Assembly (NCBI GenBank): GCA_009649835.1
Contig: PYCK01000169.1
Coordinates: forward strand, 1 to 6,249
DNA: 6,249 bases
Source: Candidatus Methanocomedens sp.
GTDB taxonomy: Archaea; Halobacteriota; Methanosarcinia; Methanosarcinales; Methanocomedenaceae
Reading direction: 5' to 3'
The position numbers and the translations under genes are program-made. The notes under the pieces are model-generated. The model saw nothing but the letters and a program-made list of their open reading frames with translations, had not been told where the DNA came from and ran no database searches. The stretch's first letter is position 1. Each line of letters begins with the position of its first letter. This document shows positions 5,464-6,249 of the stretch, piece by piece.

Positions 5464-5971
5464 CGTTGTTATCCTCCATACCCCGGCAGATCAGAAAACC
5501 CCGGGCACGCTCTGTATACCGGTATTCATTGACCTTGTTCCAGAACCGTTTGGAATGGTCGGGATATACCAGGTGTGTCATCTCGTGCATGATCAAATAA
5601 TCCAGTACCCATTTGGGCATATCTGCCAGCTTGTGGGAGATGCGGATGGTGCCCTTTGCCGGAGTACAGCTTCCACTTCTGGTATTTTGGTTCGTTACGT
5701 ACCTGATGGAATTTACACTAAGCTGGCCACCGAAATACTTGTTATTGAAATCATTGAATCGCTTTTGGAGATATTGGTCATCATTGAGTTCTTTTCTTAA
5801 GCTTTTTTTCTCTACCTTTGCTTTTATTTTTTCTATCCACTGCGCCTCTTCCTGTTTGCTCAATCCGGCGGGCAGATAGATTTTTAGTTTATTTCCATCC
5901 TGTCTTGCCTGGATAGTTTTCTTACGCCGGGCGCTTCGGATTATTTCAACGGTAGGCTCTTTGTCAGTCAT
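5450..5971 (-). CDS. YgjP-like (DUF45) zinc metallopeptidase-domain protein
   Basis: This 173-residue cytoplasmic protein belongs to the YgjP/DUF45 group of M48-like metallopeptidases. The zinc-binding HEMTH is at 129-133 (helix LDYLIMHEMTHLVYP), with a third probable ligand His139 in the DHSKRFW block (138-144). Before it stand the conserved NTRSGSC (96-102) and GTIRISHKL (107-115). The N-terminal part (about 7-35) is the strand-rich RSARRKKTIQARQDGNKLKIYLP segment common to the family, followed by a charged helix (38-62). It is shorter than many family members, which often exceed 200 residues, but all core motifs are present. No signal peptide is visible. The ATG at 5971 has no clear Shine-Dalgarno site and lies close to a TATA-like box, so the message may have a very short leader or none. 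The physiological substrate of the family is unknown to me. It is separated from coaBC by a repeat-rich spacer and need not be related to it. Confidence 0.88.
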   Translation of the reverse strand: MTDKEPTVEIIRSARRKKTIQARQDGNKLKIYLPAGLSKQEEAQWIEKIKAKVEKKSLRKELNDDQYLQKRFNDFNNKYFGGQLSVNSIRYVTNQNTRSGSCTPAKGTIRISHKLADMPKWVLDYLIMHEMTHLVYPDHSKRFWNKVNEYRYTERARGFLICRGMEDNNGSDE

Positions 5972-5984
5972 GGTAATGGCCAGA

Positions 5985-6000
5985 TATTTTTATACTTTTT
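5985..6000 (-). promoter_or_regulatory. TATA-like box for the metallopeptidase gene
   Basis: The minus strand reads AAAAAGTATAAAAATA, a purine-rich BRE-like start followed by TATAAAAATA (5994-5985). It lies in the short gap after the ATPase gene. The spacing to the ATG at 5971 is tight (about 20 nt from the box centre), slightly closer than expected even for a leaderless transcript, so the exact start is uncertain. Confidence 0.45.
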
Positions 6001-6004
6001 GAAC

Positions 6005-6249
6005 TTACCCAAAAATAACCAGGAACAGCCATGCAGGAATAAAAAATATATTATCCTGCATTTTTAACAGATCCTTTGTTACTACAATCCCGTATTTCGG
6101 TTTAAACTGTTCCATAAATCTTATAACACCTTTTAATTCCTTCAATGCTACTTTATTTTTGAATTTTACTTCAATGGGAATATTCCCATGGATGAAATCA
6201 ACTTCATACTTATCTTTCCAATAAAATAACTTGGTGTTAAGTACATATT
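6005..6249 (-). CDS. AAA-type ATPase with DUF4143 domain, C-terminal fragment (cut by window edge)
   Basis: Only the last 80 codons are in the window; the frame is open from base 6247 to a TAA at 6007-6005, and the gene continues beyond the right edge. The fragment reads LFYWKDKYEVDFIHGNIPIEVK near its start (split here as LFYWKDKYEVDF and IPIEVK) and ends NIFFIPAWLFLVIFG. This is the usual tail of archaeal and bacterial AAA_14/DUF4143 ATPases: a VDF...IEVK core resembling a PD-(D/E)XK nuclease fold, then a helix, then a closing IPAWLFL strand. Such proteins are widespread in archaea, often in many copies, and their role is poorly defined. The segment is clearly more AT-rich than the coenzyme A genes, which fits a mobile or recently acquired gene but does not prove it. 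It ends 33 nt before the metallopeptidase start. Confidence 0.8.
   Translation of the reverse strand, partial: YVLNTKLFYWKDKYEVDFIHGNIPIEVKFKNKVALKELKGVIRFMEQFKPKYGIVVTKDLLKMQDNIFFIPAWLFLVIFG

Noticed and set aside
6031..6061. Inverted repeat ATGCAGGA/TCCTGCAT near the end of the ATPase gene
   Set aside because: The arms are only 8 bp, are within codons and have no T-run after them, so a terminator call is not supported.
6174..6189. Perfect 16-bp palindrome ATGGGAATATTCCCAT
   Set aside because: It lies in the coding sequence of the ATPase tail (codons for HGNIPI) and is explained by codon choice; no second copy was seen.

Overview
The window reads as chromosomal DNA from a euryarchaeon, most likely of the methanogen/ANME group (Methanosarcinales-like). 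The lineage is an inference. It rests on an archaeal-type pantoate kinase next to a fused CoaBC, AT-rich TATA-like promoters, Shine-Dalgarno sites of the GGAGG/AGGTGAT type, and an intergenic 9-bp 'ACAGGATTT' repeat. Every gene I can support lies on the minus strand, so transcription runs from right to left and the layout below starts at the right edge.

Right edge (6249 to 5450): the last 80 codons of an AAA-type ATPase of the DUF4143 kind, cut by the window edge. A 33-bp gap with a TATA-like box leads to a small zinc metallopeptidase-like protein of the YgjP/DUF45 type with an HEMTH motif. Downstream is a roughly 240-bp repeat-rich spacer (5213-5449). It holds two tandem copies of a degenerate 30-bp unit, an almost perfect 19-bp stem built from 9-bp ACAGGATTT-like repeats, and a TATA box.

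Centre (5182 to 3066): coaBC (phosphopantothenoylcysteine decarboxylase/synthetase) and the gene for pantoate kinase, overlapping by ATGA and clearly co-transcribed. They supply the pantoate-to-4'-phosphopantetheine part of archaeal coenzyme A synthesis; phosphopantothenate synthetase is not in view. A third copy of the 30-bp unit covers the coaBC ribosome-binding site. The pantoate kinase carries a low-complexity Gly/Thr insert encoded by a 9-bp tandem repeat.

Left (3065 to 1): a spacer with a 38-codon reading frame that has a good ribosome-binding site but may be frameshifted, then a TauE/SafE-family membrane permease, and finally a GTP-type phosphoenolpyruvate carboxykinase that ends exactly at the window edge. 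A tandem 10-bp repeat lies in its promoter region.

Most of the content is housekeeping. The less ordinary parts are the repeats around the coaBC start, the repeat-encoded insert in pantoate kinase, and the small ORF before the permease. I found no RNA gene, CRISPR array, insertion sequence or clear new multi-gene system.
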